The position numbers were made by a program, and so were the translations under genes. Below the pieces are notes generated by a model, which was given only the letters and a program-made list of their open reading frames with translations, was not told where the DNA came from and searched no databases. A stretch of 64,000 nucleotides of DNA from NCBI GenBank assembly GCA_963978545.1, contig OZ021733.1:36065424-36129423 (forward strand), written 5' to 3'. This DNA comes from Linyphia triangularis. Its lineage: Eukaryota > Arthropoda > Arachnida > Araneae > Linyphiidae. How positions within the stretch are numbered: the first letter of the stretch is position 1; every line of letters starts with the position of its first letter. Below, in pieces: positions 33,601-48,400 of this stretch.

Positions 33601-36600
33601 TATAAGTAATTAGTTTTATAAGAAGCTCTTAATTTCAGGCCTTTTCTTTCATACATTATATGATGTTTATCTTAGTCGACTACTAAAGACAATTTTTCAT
33701 GAAAGATATGTATCTAGTGAAGTTTGTGACAGAATAGCAAAATGCTGATTATTTAAGTTTTATGCTCATGCATGCCCAAGTTCAGTAAATATTTAGGACA
33801 GTTTTAAATTTATCCTATGAACAAAGAAACAGCATGTGACATATATTAAAGAAAATAACATGTTTTATTTGTGTTATTTTTGAAATTAAAAAGAAAAGTA
33901 TTGTACTGGTTTTGCTTTACCTTGAAGTTAAATTATTATTATTTTTTTTTTAAATTCTCCATTATTTTGTTTTTTGAATTATAGCACACATCAGGGAATT
34001 TTTGAAGAAATCTTCTGGAAATCATGGAAATGTCAAGGAATTTTGTTTCTCAAATTCTGTAGCTATCCTGATTGAACCTGGTTATACTTTTTAATACTTA
34101 TTTTAACCAAATATTAGAAAGTGCACAACCATTATTGAAATCTCTTTTTTCTCTTTGACTATATGGTTTCAACTTTTATTTTAATACCTTAACCATATTT
34201 GTGTTCATTCCTTATTATTCAACCTGGTAATACTTTTTACTACTTATTTTAGCTTTTTACTACCATTAAATTAATCAATAGTGCATTAACTCTCATTGCT
34301 TTTGAATTTATTTCTATTTTTATTATGTTTATTGCCTCAAAACAGCTAGAAACATTCTAAAAAAAATTTAACTAGTATTTTTGTGCTATTATAAATCTTT
34401 TCAACTTTTCTTAAAGGGAGGAAAAGTTCAAAAAATTTATAATGGCACTTATGTCATCAATAGTGATGAGAAGATATTTTATAATTCTATATTTCCTTTC
34501 AATATATAATTTTATCTTTATGCCACAAACAGCAGTTTCATTGATATGAATAAAATAATCTTCATCCGAGTAACGTACGAGTACAATGAACATGAGGCAC
34601 TCAAACAACGAAAAATACCTTCATTTTTCAGCCAAAATACAGTTTTGAGAATTTTAAAATCGCTTCCAAAAGCTATGACAGAACATAATAAAACAGCTAA
34701 TTATAATTTTCACGGCTGAGCGTTTTCAAAATTAACTGATAAGATTTAATGCATTTAACCGTCCTTGTTATTTCAGGAAAGTTGGTTAAGAAAATGAACA
34801 TTTACGAACACAGTCACTAATGATCGACGTGACATCAGCAGCCAATTAATGATTTAAGTCAGCCTCTGGTGTGTGTGTGTGGTTTGTTTAAACATGAATG
34901 TTAGTACATGGTTTCAGTAGGGTGATCCCTATAAAGCATTCTATTGGGAAAAATATATAAACTTTTCAAATATGGGTGTGGGAGGGCATTTTTTCCTGAA
35001 AAGGGTAGGAAAGGCATTATTTTTAAAGAAAAATATACGGAGAGCTTATTTTTATAGTAAAAGGGCAGGCAGGGAGTGCCGCCCTTTGAAAAATGCCTGG
35101 GATAAACACTTGAACAGTGAACACTGTAAATATGTATTTGAAATCTTCCTCTGTAAATAGTCTGTCTAAATTTTGTTTTTCAATTTACTTGAACACAGCA
35201 TATTATTAAATCAACATAGATTTATAAATAAAAAAAAATGTACTATAACATTTATATAAATTTGAAATTAGCTAATATTTTTTGTTTGTTGCATTCATAA
35301 TTCATTTTACCTTTTCTTAATAAGGGATTTTTTGGGAAAGGAACATTATCAAAAAATGCTCCCCAAATTTGCTCTGATACACACAAGAATACAGATGAAG
35401 AAGATCAGAATGAAAGCAAAAGGTAGGTAAATTATTCAGTTTCCCTATATTTTTTAGTTTATAATTTGTTGTAATCTAAACTAATGTTTTCAAACAACAT
35501 TTTTGCAACTTATCTTGTAATGGAGGTTTTTTTTTTTTTTTTAGAAACTTGATGTTCCAGAACATAAGTGAGCAAAAGGCCTACAATTTGTATTTTGCGT
35601 TGTTAAATTAAATGATTTTTTTAACAACATACTTGTCATGACATATCAGTGAGCTTGTATTAGCTGACAATGTGTTTGGATTTCAGCCAATTTGTATGAT
35701 TTTATGAATGGCTTCTTATCTGAATTTCTCATTATTTCTGGGAGATAGACTTTAAAGTTATCAAAAACTAAAAGTACCTAAAGAACAACTTTTTACGTGT
35801 TGGCTAAATTATAGGGCCGGGTGGGGGGAAATAGTGGTATGGAGTAAAATAGGAGTATACTTAAAAATATCTTTTTTCTCTACATAAGTGTAAATGAATG
35901 GTTTATAATTTTTTTCTGTTAAAATATGTTTTAAGATTAATTAAATTGAATAAAATAATACTGAATTTTTTCATTGAGGAAAGGATATATGTGTATCTCC
36001 ATGATCAATGATTCTTTATAGCTTCAAATTATATTTCTTCATAAGTTGAATATTAACTAGAAACAATTTCTAATTAGTACTTTATATTTCTGTAGTTTTT
36101 CTGGTTTGAAAATCAATTATTAAAATTGTTAGTTGCTGTTCATATTTTTAGACTGGAGTGTTCAGGATCATCTAAAGATTTATCTGATGAAGACATAATT
36201 TGTGTTGAAAATTATGACAATGACAGTCTTAGCTCGACAAACGATCTCTCTGTGTCAAAAGATCTTGATGTTGAAGTGTTTTCAGATTCATCTTCAAATG
36301 ATACTAATTCTAATTCCAAACGTAGAAAATGTACCCAGCCTACAGATCCTGCGGAAAAAGAAAGTCTACAACTAACTTTTCAAGAGGTAATATTTAATAT
36401 AAAAAATAAGTAAGAATGGTTTAACTCAATTGGAAGTGATTATGAGAAAACACAATAAATATAAAAGTTTGAAAAACATAGCAGCACTTTAAAACATTTA
36501 GTTGTTTCTAAAAAATCTCTGCACCTTCTCCCACTTAATGACCCCTTGACGTAAACTATTCTCCCTTCCTGGTCTTCATTTAATATGTAATTTGGCCTCC

Positions 36601-39600
36601 TTTGCTAAAATTGTTGTTTGCCCCTTTTTGCCATAGAACATATTGCTTCTATTGTTAGTGATTATAATTTGAACATGTATGGATTTCTGTATGTACTACT
36701 AACATGATGAAACATTTTAGTCAATGTGAATGTTGTATTGTTTTTATTTCTCAGCTACAATTGATTTTTTAGTTTATGAATTATACTTTTGTTAAATTAA
36801 TCTTTTAACTTTTATAAGTTTTTTTAATAAAGCAAAAAAAAAACCTGTTTTACTTTCCATTCCTAAAAATGAAAGCTAAATGCATTTTAAAGCTCTTTTT
36901 AACAACTTATCGACAATTGTGCTGTTGAATTAAATTGTAAAATTAAGTGTATTTTAATATTGAAAAATGACAAATGTGCTAGTAACAAACTACCAATAAT
37001 TTAGCATATTTTCAAAATAAGATTGCTGGTACTAGTTCCTTATAAAACTTTTTCTTCCTTGGATCACTTTTTGTGTTATTCATAAGTTTTCTTTTTGATG
37101 CATCACTTAAAGTTAATAGGGGACTTTTGCATATTTCCTGAATTGGATTTATTTTCTTTTTTGTATTAGTATATGAAAGATATGGCTATTAATTTCCAGG
37201 ACTGATCTAATAACTCCTGAAAACATTATATCCAACAACTTTTAAAGTCCTCAGTCAGAATGCTTTGCAATTCTGACGTTACGTTTTTCTTGATGTCTTT
37301 GACATTTTCAAACCTTGTTCACTTTAGAAAAAATTTCAGTTTCGGAAACAAGAAAAGGTTTGCGCATGCTAATTCCGGAGATTAATGAGGATGATTCATT
37401 TCCACAACATTATGCTCAAAGATGCCAACTTTTCTACAAATTTTTTGTATTTTAGTTTATTCTCTATATGGATATATATTTAATAGTTTTTATTTCTTTT
37501 TATAATTTACCTAATACTCTTACATTGCGATGAATGAGTGCAAGATACAATAGCAATTATTACACCAGCATAACATTCAGCGAAAGTAACGTAAATCTCG
37601 GTAGTAACAAATGTATTGGGGAATTTCAAGGATGTTTCAAGTTTATTATTCCTGTTGGTTTCAAAGAACATCTGTCAAATCTTAAAAATCCAGAAAAAAA
37701 ACCTATGGAAAATGTGTAAAAACTATAGAAAATCAATAAAAATTGCAAAAAATCTGTAGAATAGTTGGCATCTCTGCATGCTAGGCCAAAAACTGCTTCA
37801 CAAGCGACACAATGTAGAGCAGGCCATTGTCGTGCAAAAGAAGTCAAATCAACTCCTGTTCTGTCAGAAACGAGGTCATAATCTATGAATTTTTTGCTGA
37901 AGTCGAGAAAGAACTGCATAAAACTGCTCTATGACAGTCTTGCAAGGTAAAACAAATTTATGATAAATGAGCAAGGTTGAAGGTATCAAGAAAACTGTGA
38001 TATCAGAATTGAAGACCATTCCCAAAGAGGACTTTAAAAGAAATTTCTGAAACTTTTATAGTCGAGCATAGAAGTGCATTGTAGCAGATGGAGATAGCCT
38101 CGAAAAATATTAAATGGGTATGTAATTAGCATTCTATTTTCCGAAGTTCTTATACCAGTTCTGAAAATTAATAGCAGCGCCTTGTACTAAGGCTGAGACA
38201 TTGATGGAATTCAAAATTAGATTTTTATGTCCTTTATTTGGGGTGTGATAGCCTTGCAAAGTATCCATTTGATGTTTTTCTATTAGAAGCTGGAAAGTTT
38301 TATTATTTTCTTGTAAAATCCTTGTAACTGTTAAAAGTCCCTATCTCTAAGTTAAGTAAGAAGTGTAAGTTATAGTGCTGTAATGAATATTTATTTGATT
38401 TGATACAAGATTGAATTTGTCTTTAATCTTTTTTGATTAATTTTGTAATTTTTAAACAATTTAATTGTACTTTGTTATTTAATAACATATGTTCCATTAC
38501 CAAAATATGCCATTTATATAAAGGTAGTTTATATTTCTTTTTAAATTTTTGTATTTACCTCATATGCAATATTTTCTTCTAGGCATACTTCTTATCCTAT
38601 GGCTTAGGATGTCTCATTGTGAAAGATAAAGAACAAGCAAGTGCATTTGTATTTTCTGTTGTAATATATACTTTACCATATTGCTTGTTTCAACATTTTA
38701 TAATACAATCAAAACTAAATATGTCATTTCTAATTAAGAATATATTAGTAATGAGTGATATTAAATTCTCATTGTTATATGTTGGGTGGTTGTAAACTTT
38801 TGCGACAAAAAATGGAAGTGTTTTCAAGACGAATAGTATTAAAGCTAGGTCTGCATTAAACTCATATTGTCAGAAAGGAGGAAAGCTATAAGTTTACATT
38901 GATTTTTCAGCAGGATACTAAATTAGACAAAAAATAATATCTGATTTACCCAATTCCATTTACATTATTTGCTTAAAATTGATGATTAAGAGTGATTCTC
39001 AAATATAAGAGCTATACTCAGTGCAAATGAATTGTTGACACCTCTTGTAGACTCTTTATTTAGCACGTTGAGCGCCACATGAATTCTTAAGAAATTGCCC
39101 TTCAGGCCACGCATGCTGCTTTTAGAAGATTTGGTATTACGTTATAGCAATGCAAATACTCAATACGAATGCCAAAATACTCACAATTTAACTGGGTTTT
39201 ATTGCTCCTACTTAGTATGAGAAAGCTAATATAAAAATTAATTGCTTGTTAGACATCTTGTTGAATACATGCTAACACAATGTATTAATATGTTTTTTGT
39301 TAGGAAACATTTTTATTGTTTAAAAATATTTATACATTTTATAGCATTTTTTTTTTCTAAAACTTTTAGTTGGTAGTTATTGATCTTGTACAGTTGAATC
39401 GTTAAATGTAGAAAGGGATTATGTTGATAAGTTTCCAATTGGACATAACCCCTTTTTACATTTAGTGATTCAGTAAAAATGTCTTCATCTATACATTGCA
39501 TTTTATTAGGTTTACCTTTTGCCTTTAACTAAAAACACATTTGTAAGTGCACTTGAATTTAAAAACTCATTAAAAGAAACATGAAACAACCTTTATCTTC

Positions 39601-42393
39601 TGAATAAGTATCTAGAATTTGTATTTATGCAAATTAACTTTATATAATACATTTAAATCTCTCCAAAAAGTTGTTATACTTTATCTCTTTTACAAAGTAA
39701 TGTATATCTAAAGTATTTTCTTTCTTTAGCCATTGAATCTAACAATGCTATGGAATAAATTTTGTGAATTAACTGTTGATGAAAATTTCCCAGTTATGTA
39801 TGCTGCTTATCATCACTTTAGAAGCAAGGGCTGGATTGTAAAGTGTGGACTCAAATATGGCGTAGATTATGGTATAGGATTATTTCATTAGATTAAATGT
39901 CTTATAGAAATTTATATGTATGTGTGTATTACATATTCAATTAGAGGTAATGTCAGTTTGCCCCTGTCCCCTAGACCTAACACTTTATTTTTCTCACCCA
40001 AAATTTTTGTTGGAGTATTGCCTTGAATTACATGAAATTTTATGGCAGCAGGGTTCAAAATCTTACTCTTTTTTGTGGATTTCTGCTTTTTTTTCTGAGA
40101 AGTTCTGCTTTTTCTACAATTTTATTATTTTTAGTGTACTTTATAGAGCTTTATCTGACTAAACTTGCCTGAAAGCTTCTGGCTGCACCACTGTTCAGTT
40201 CACACATTAGTACACGAATATATTTTTATTCAGCTATTTTTGTAGTTCTAAATAACTCAACATTTATATTTTCCTCTTTTCTAATTTTGACGGTTTTCAC
40301 CCCTGATAACAGACCAGGGTGGCGATAGAACCGATATATCAGGAAAATGTCAGGGAATTTTGAAGTTTTTTAATTTGCCCGTTTCGCATTCCCTGTAATG
40401 CTTGCATCACGTGAAGTGGGTGCCGTGACATAAGCGTGTTGGTTTTTCATGTTATTCTAATGGTAGGTTGGTTTTCCTTCTAATGACAGGTTTGTTTATG
40501 TACTTTTTTGGCCCCTCCTAAAAGCCCATCAATACCTGGCTAGTTGGCCGATTTGGATATTCAATGATTCTGATCTTTTTCTATTCTCAGCAGCTGGGCC
40601 AAACCGATTTATTTGTACTTTCCCTTTGGCCAACCAGTGATTGCACAACAGTATGCAAGAATATTGTTTGTCGTCAGCAGAGAAAAGAGATGCTTTCAAC
40701 CTTCCATGCCACTGCAAATTTATCACATCAGTACTTTCCCTATTATAAAGCTTAAAAAATCTTTGTTTTGGTTTTCAACAGGAGATTACAGTGCAATTTT
40801 TAGTGTTTCAACATGAAGATACTTTCTTAAATTATTAATGAAATATATTTTGTAGTGAATATGTACCTTTTTTCTTTTGCATATCGAAGCACCCCTCCCA
40901 CCAACGTCCACCACAACCCGTTGATGTTCTTCTTCTTTTTTTTTACTATCTGGGGTCATTGTCATGCCTGGAAACAATTATTTCGGTTAGATTTTTGACT
41001 ATTCTATAACAAAGAACTGCAGCCACCGGCAGCGTTATTGTTTTAAAAAAAAACTCTCGAACTTCAATCTGACTGCATCTTTTACAGACATGATTATTTT
41101 TCTTCTTGCCTTGTGTTTTTTGTCTACAGAATATATTAGAATCCTAAATTATATTTTTAATTAATTACATCAGAATTTTTTTGTTTTTATCAACACTTTA
41201 CAGCGCTGTTTTACAGATGTGGAACAAATCTATAGGCATTCATCAACAAAAAAAATTCGATTCTGTACAGGATTTTTTTGGTACTTTGGTTTTGACAATT
41301 TATTAAGCACATTTAACTGAAAGTGATGAGTGTTTTTTATTTATATATTTGATATAAATCAAAGAAGTAAAACTATCCTCCTTTGCCAAAAAAAAATTTT
41401 AAAAAATCTGCACTACTGCTTACATTCAGGTAATAGTCCGGGGAATAGAGACTGAAAAAGGGGTCTTACCTTGCAAAAGGTTATGTAGTTCTGATTTTTT
41501 AATATGTTATAAAGGTTGGTCTCATGGTTATAAACCAAGTTTTCGACCTCCTAACCCTTGTGCGTTCTCCGTGGTGCACCAAAAACTGAGCCGTTTTTCA
41601 GTTTATAAGTCATAGCTCTTTGCCAATGCATCTTAGAAAAACACATTATATTCAAAAGTTGTAGAATATTAAATTATCTACAACTTTTGTATACTAAGTT
41701 TTTTTGTAGACCTATTATGTAAATAGTTATGTTGCATCAAAGTGAAAACTTTTTCATAAAAATGCTACTTTTTTAAGATTTGTGTCAAGTTTTTTTATTA
41801 TATCTTCATAATGGTACGTTTTAGAGAAAAAGTTTGTGAGCAAAAGTTGTAGAGCAATAAATTTCCTACAAGTTTTCTATATAAACTTATTTGCCTCATT
41901 TAATATGTACTTTAGTAATTTAAGAAAATATTTTTACTGTATAAAATTTTGTTTCTATGTGCATCCATGAGATTAATCAATTTTACAAGAAGCTGTTTAA
42001 TTTTAGGTCTTTTCTTTTGTACAATATATGTTTATCTTGAAAACATCAAAATCTGACAATCATTTTTCATGACAGATATGCACCTAGTGAAATTTGTGAC
42101 TGAATAGCAAAATGTTGATTATTTAAGTTTCATGCTCATTCAGTTGTGGAATATGCTTGCCCAAGTTGAGTAAATATTTAGGACAATGCTTTAAATTTAT
42201 ACTATGAACAGAATACAGCCTGTGACATATATGAAAGAAAATAACATGTTTTATTAGTGTTATTTTTTTAATTAATTCTTTTTTGTATAGGTTTGCTTAT
42301 CCTTGAAGTTAGCAAGTATGATTGTATAATAGTTGTGGTGAACATATGGAGAGGTGGCAGTTTTAAAATAAAAACGATGAATAAACTTTTTGA

Positions 42394-42424
<31 letters not shown>

Positions 42425-45400
42425 CGTTAACGCTACTGAAAATCAAAATAACTTTTTTAATAAAACAAACATTCTGCCATCTAAAAAAAAATAATGTGTA
42501 AATATAAATTTACACAGTAAATTTTTTCAAATTTCACGCTTGACAATATTTCATGAAATGATGACTTCAGAGTTAAATTTGAATCGTTTCACCACTTAGC
42601 TTGTGAATGGTTTTATATGAATTTTGTCTTTTTTAATTATTTTTCATTCCCTTTAATGTTTTAAAGATGTTTGTTTGAATTTTTAGCATAAATAGAATTA
42701 CATTTACTTATTAAATTTGTATATTTTTAAAATGACCATTATTTTCTTATTTTTTTAATGATAATGTTGGCAGAGATGCACATCAGGGAAATGTCAGGGA
42801 ATTTTGTTTCTCAGAGTATAATGATTGAAAAAACACTAGTTATTTTGCCTTCAAATTTTTTTAATGAACTTTTAGTACTGATGTTATGCCTGTTATAAAA
42901 TGTCATGCTTCAAAGCAATACTCTGACAGAAATTGCTGATGAAAAAATAAAGCATTAGTACTATAGGGCAGGGACAGACTGGTGTAGATATCTGATTAAA
43001 GTATTTAGTCACTTCTAATTGTATTTTTTAAGCAGTTCTTAATTTCTTTTAATCCCATAGAACAATCTATTGAATTTAATTGAAAATGTTCACTTATTTC
43101 ATGTTATTTTACCCTGCAATATTTTTTTTATACTTAAAAGATTTTTTATTTATATATATTATATATATATATATATGATTTTGTGCCTTACTTGCTGACT
43201 TGTGTTTTTCTATTAGTTTTATCACTTAGAAATCCTGGTAATTTTTATCAAAGTTATATTTCTTGTTTGCTGTTACTTATTCAAAAGTTCAGTATGCCTT
43301 AAAAAAAAGTTAATGTAATCTTTCCTTTGCAGAAGATTTTAATATTGACAAATCCTAATTTTCCTACTGTCATTTTAGTTTTGTATAAAGATGGGCCACC
43401 CTTTTACCATGCGTCTTATTCCGTTGTTGTAAAGCATGTGAAAGAGCAAGGTTTGAGAGATATCGGAGGAAATCGACAGTTCACTTGGAGTTCTCTAGCA
43501 GCTTTGAATAGGATAAACAGACAAGCAGGCAAGGTGAGAATGTCTCTTAGGGTGTTAATTGTTATCTTATTCTGAGAGTGGTTCTGTAAATGTTTGCAGT
43601 CATGAACCTACACTTTGGACAGGTTTTCACTTTAGGCTGGCTTAAAGAAACAACTAATTACACCTTAAAGGAACTAATAACATGTAATATATTTTAGTAC
43701 TCAAGTATTGAAATCTTTCTAAGTAAAGTACCCCCGCTTCTAACTGCTGTATCTTAAATTGTGGGTTAAAAAAGCGGTTTTTTTTTTGTTTTTTTTTCTC
43801 TCTGTTCAGTACCGTTCCATTTGTAGACTAATCTAAACCTGTAAAATATGAAGTGAGAGAAAAAATTCAGTTTTTCAAAGCCTCCCAAAATTGTAATTTT
43901 TCTTAAAAAGAGCATAACATTGTAGATTTTTAAAAAATGTAATGCAAAATAATAATATATATGTCCTTCATAACAATTGAAATTAAATATTCTAAACAAA
44001 CATAGAACTTTTTTATAAAAAATGCATGAAATTTGAGATTTTAGAAAAATAATGGAAATAAATGTCATAATGCTCAATAATTACTTTGAAGTACTCCAAA
44101 CCAGACAGTTCTCTTTTAACTATAGGAACTAATATTTGAGGGTTCTTCAAATCCCTTGAAATCAAATTTCATCATTAAAAAATAATTTTTTTTTTAAATA
44201 GGCTTTTTAAATAAAGAGTAGTAATTAACAATCGCCAGTTTTATTTTTGGTAAAATATCTTATTGTTTAATGAGTTAAAAAAAATCGTGGTCTTATAAAT
44301 TAAATTAAATTATTAATTTTTTATCACAAAAGAATTCTTTTTTGCTTTATGTGTCTACCCTCAACTTGCTAAGAGATATTTCATACTTTATTTTCATTCC
44401 TACACAGATAACTGGAACAGTTTTTTTCTCTAATGTACCACATATTCTTATAATATAAACAACTTTACCATTTAAACTTTATAAACTCTTATATTAAGTA
44501 TGTTCATCCCAAATCACTAAGAAGCATTTTTATTGTTCAATTATAAGCGAGTAGTATTTTTTCTCTTTGTAATGGCATAAATTAGAATCAGTGGTGATTG
44601 CTCTATTTTGGGTAGTTATAAAATTAGAAATGAAAGTACTCTGCCTATGTATGATGTAATGAGACATTACAATTTTCTAAGAAATAATTATAAATATTTA
44701 AATAAATAGTTCTAGATTGCTAATAATAGTTCTAGAATAGATAGTTCTAGAATAGTTCTAGATCCCTGAAACTAAATAGTAGTATATCTTTTATATTGTG
44801 ACAAGGAACATCATCTTCAATATCTTCCTCATTTGGAGATAATCTTAAATGGTTTCTCACTTAGCTTACTTTGTAGTTGAAATTGTTGACTAAAATGAAA
44901 TGAGTTATCATTTTTTTGCATTCGTTATTTTTCATTTAGTAAGTCTGTATCATATTCTTCTTTAATAGAGCTTGCAGCTTTTGATTATTTATAATATTTT
45001 TGTAATCTTATTTGTTAAATACTTTCATATAAACAATTTTTTTTTCTTAAAAAAAATTTGCTGTTCATTTTCTGTAACGTTTCCCAAAAAATAACAGTAA
45101 TTTTACTTTAGTTTACCTTAAAACCATGTCCCAAGTTAAGTTCTGCTAAATAATTCAGAATATAACATAAGTTAAAGAGATAGCTTGTAAAACCAAAGTT
45201 ATTGTGGTTAAGAAAAGATTCAACCTTTTATTAAACAAAAATATAATTATATTTTTCTTTAACAAAGGGTTTTGTTAAATATTTTAGATCAAGTCAACAG
45301 CAGTTAAAGTCATATTAAATAGTGTAATAGATCATTTGTTATCATATAGCTATGTTGGTAGCTAAACATCCCAAATAAAGAGCAAAACTACTCTTTCCAT

Positions 45401-48400
45401 CTAAGAATATCCAGTTAGGTATGTGACCAATAAACGAAAACTTCTTAAATTGCCCCATGTTACTGATTTGTTCTAAGTATGGCTCTTAAAAGTAATAGAA
45501 GTTTTTATTCAATTAACATTGACTTAGAGGGTTCATTAGTTTTGAAATTAAGAAACTTATGTTTTTTTCTGTATTTATAAAGATTGTATTCTGCAATGTC
45601 TCAAAGGATGTATTTTAACATACCAGAGATGAGATCCCTGAATGTCTAGTGTGCTATTATCATCCACCTTTATTGTGCTAGGATATTGTTATAATTAGTA
45701 ATTGTCTAATTTAAAAATTAACACTATAATAAACTGATTTGTAAAAATCATTTACGATGCTCTAAATGGATATTTTGAATTGTGCCAAAATTCTTTACCA
45801 ATACTCAAATCTAATTTTTTACTAACTTCAAAACAATGATGCAGTGCCCTGTATGCTCTTTTTTTTTCTCTATTGCTAAAAGTGTTTATACTACTTAAAA
45901 TTTTGTAGAATTCACTTATTGATTTTTATGAATTATGTCTTTTCAGAGTAAAATTATTTTTGATAACTGTTGATTTTACCACTCAAATCACAAGAGTATT
46001 ATTTTCTTAAAGTATATTTATTATTTTTGATGTATTAAGTTTATTTCTACCTTTTTTAGGAACTTATATTTTTGTATGTCATAAAGCCACACCAAGTGAC
46101 TGAAAGTAAAATTTCAACACCATTTTGTATTTCTCAATACAAATTAGAGGTTGGTTATTTTATACTTAGTAATAAATTTTATTTAATTATATGCTATCAT
46201 ATGTTGCCATCTGTTTGGTATTTATTAGTTAAAATAATCTCTAATTTTTATAATTTATCAATGTGAATACTACTTTCTGTTGGTATGCAGCCTGGAAATG
46301 CTAATGAAATTCCCTTTGTTCACCTCTGGAACCTCCAGTTATGTGAATCAATGTTCTTTTCTACCTAATTAATATAATTTTATAGTAAAAAAGTTAAACT
46401 TAATTAATATAGTAAAAATGTTGCTTTCCTACAATTTTCTACCAATATTTTTTAGAAATAGATATCATAACCAGATTGGAATAGAATGTATCTAGGATTT
46501 TATTTCAGCGTGTGTTTTATGATTTTAGTAGGGATTGTGGGAATTCATCTTAAACAATAAGGCATCTATTTTCTGATTGTCTGACCTTCACAAGTTTAAG
46601 GTTCAGAACGAACTTGTGGTGTTAACGCATTTTAAGTATGCAGACTTTGGAAATGGAAGTGTCTCCTTAGAAGACTGGTTGGTATTTCAGGGTGTCCAGC
46701 AGCCTTGAAAGTCGGGAAATGTACTTGAATTTTTTGCACCTCGGGAAAGTCAGGAATTATGCTTGAAATTTTGGAATTTCCAGTCTGCGTCGGGAAATTA
46801 TCTCTTCTTTTTTTTATCGGAAAAATCTTTATAGATATTTAAAAAAAAATTAAATGTTTTCCAAGAGATTTCGATTCTTTCGCCGATCGACAGATTTCTA
46901 CTCTCTTTCTGTAATGCCATAGCTGCTATCGGCATTATTTACGTTCATACGTGATGACCATTTTACTGAATGTTACAGTCATGTAATGGCCTCTATTCTT
47001 GTGATTATGTTAGGCACTATGGCTGAGAATTAGGTTGTTGCGTGATAATTTTCATCGGATGCTATTACTGTGCCGATATAACAGTCACTGACGCTATTGC
47101 AGACATTTGCACCTGACAGACATGGTAAAGTTCAGACATAAAAGCGCATTCCCGTTTTTTACTGAAATTTCTACCATTTCTGAGATAGATACAAATTTGC
47201 ATTACCATTTTATTGGGTTTGCTTGGAAGTTTGACAGCCAAGAAACCTGCTTACTTCAGAATTCCTCTTACTAGATTTTATTACAATTGGTGCTGCGACC
47301 ACAATTAATGAAGAATTGACCCAACTTAACCAATACCTATAATTGATATTGACGTAACTGGATGTTCCGGCAAATCGCCCATCATTTGGGGTCGGGTAGA
47401 GCTCCGATATCTGAAACAAAGCATGCATCTATTTACGCAAAAGCGAATCAACCTTTTCCTCCCAATAATTCAATCCCGCCATATTGTTTCAGACTGTTTG
47501 AAAGTAGTTCCTGCATGTAGATGCGAAATGTGAAAATGTTGAATTTGCAGAAATTCTATTGAATGCTCTGAAAGAATAACAATAGCATCCAAAAAAGGAG
47601 TGTAATAGCCGCTATTTTCCGTGATTAGTGTCTGTATGAAGATCGGTTTCACCGTTTTGTTTGAATCGATGGAGAATTTCGATTTAATTTTGTGTAAGAA
47701 AGTAGTCATAATTTTACTGTTTATCCCTTTTTTAAATTGTAATTTTAACTGTTATTGTATGTTAAATTGTTTAGTTTAGCTTGAAAAACAATTTTACATT
47801 TTAGCTATAATGGATAATAGTGTAAAAGTTAATTTTTTATATAATTGTTTAAAATTAATTAACTTGTGCAACTGTACAGGGATGCCAGTTCCTCCTTTTT
47901 GGTTTTTTATGTAACATTTTCTTCCTCTTTGTCCCTGTCTTGAGGATCCACATTTTTCTGATCTGAACCAGTTTTTCCTGCAAAAAGTATACTTTTCCTT
48001 ATATCTAAACAAAATATTTTCCCTCTTGGCTCCCCTTTCCTCCCAGATTACTTCACTAACTCCTAATATTTGAAATGTAATTATTATATAGTATGAGAAA
48101 TTTCAATGTATTTTTAAAATTATTAAATCATCCTTCCTGCATACTCTTTTGTTGAATTTTTGAAGGAAACTTCAATTTGAGTATTAAAGAATCTGTGTTC
48201 ATTAATGATTGTGAAAAGTGTAAGTCGCCTGTTTCCAGCTGCTCTGGCATTTTCGATCACGGGCCGCCACTGCAGCATTGCTGAAGCAGTTAAGTTATGC
48301 CACTTTAAATCTAATTTTAAAAATGCCAATGAAGCAGATTCATATGGGATCCATGTGAGAGAGATGGGAGCTGGTGGGCCCATCTGCCCATCACCAACCC

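Larger units (their letters stand above)
27612..35324 (+). other. TSEN2 intron 1 (7.7 kb)
   Basis: A long intron with donor GTTTGT and acceptor CTTAATAAG. It contains a Merlin-like element with a satellite array, two transposase fragments, a SINE, a degenerate repeat module and a CAGGG-ended element. The part from 34,076 to 35,324 shows only AT-rich sequence and a short (TG)n. Confidence 0.85.
39872..43378 (+). other. TSEN2 intron 5 (3.5 kb)
   Basis: It contains a hAT-like MITE and a truncated CAGGG-ended element, a 26-A tract at 42,399-42,424 preceded by AATAAA at 42,380 (a possible retroposed 3' end) and a (TA)n tract near 43,153-43,174. Confidence 0.8.

Noticed and set aside
34972..35160. 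A 62-codon frame just upstream of TSEN2 exon 2 as an extra exon
   Set aside because: It has no Sen2 similarity and exon 1 already joins exon 2 in phase.
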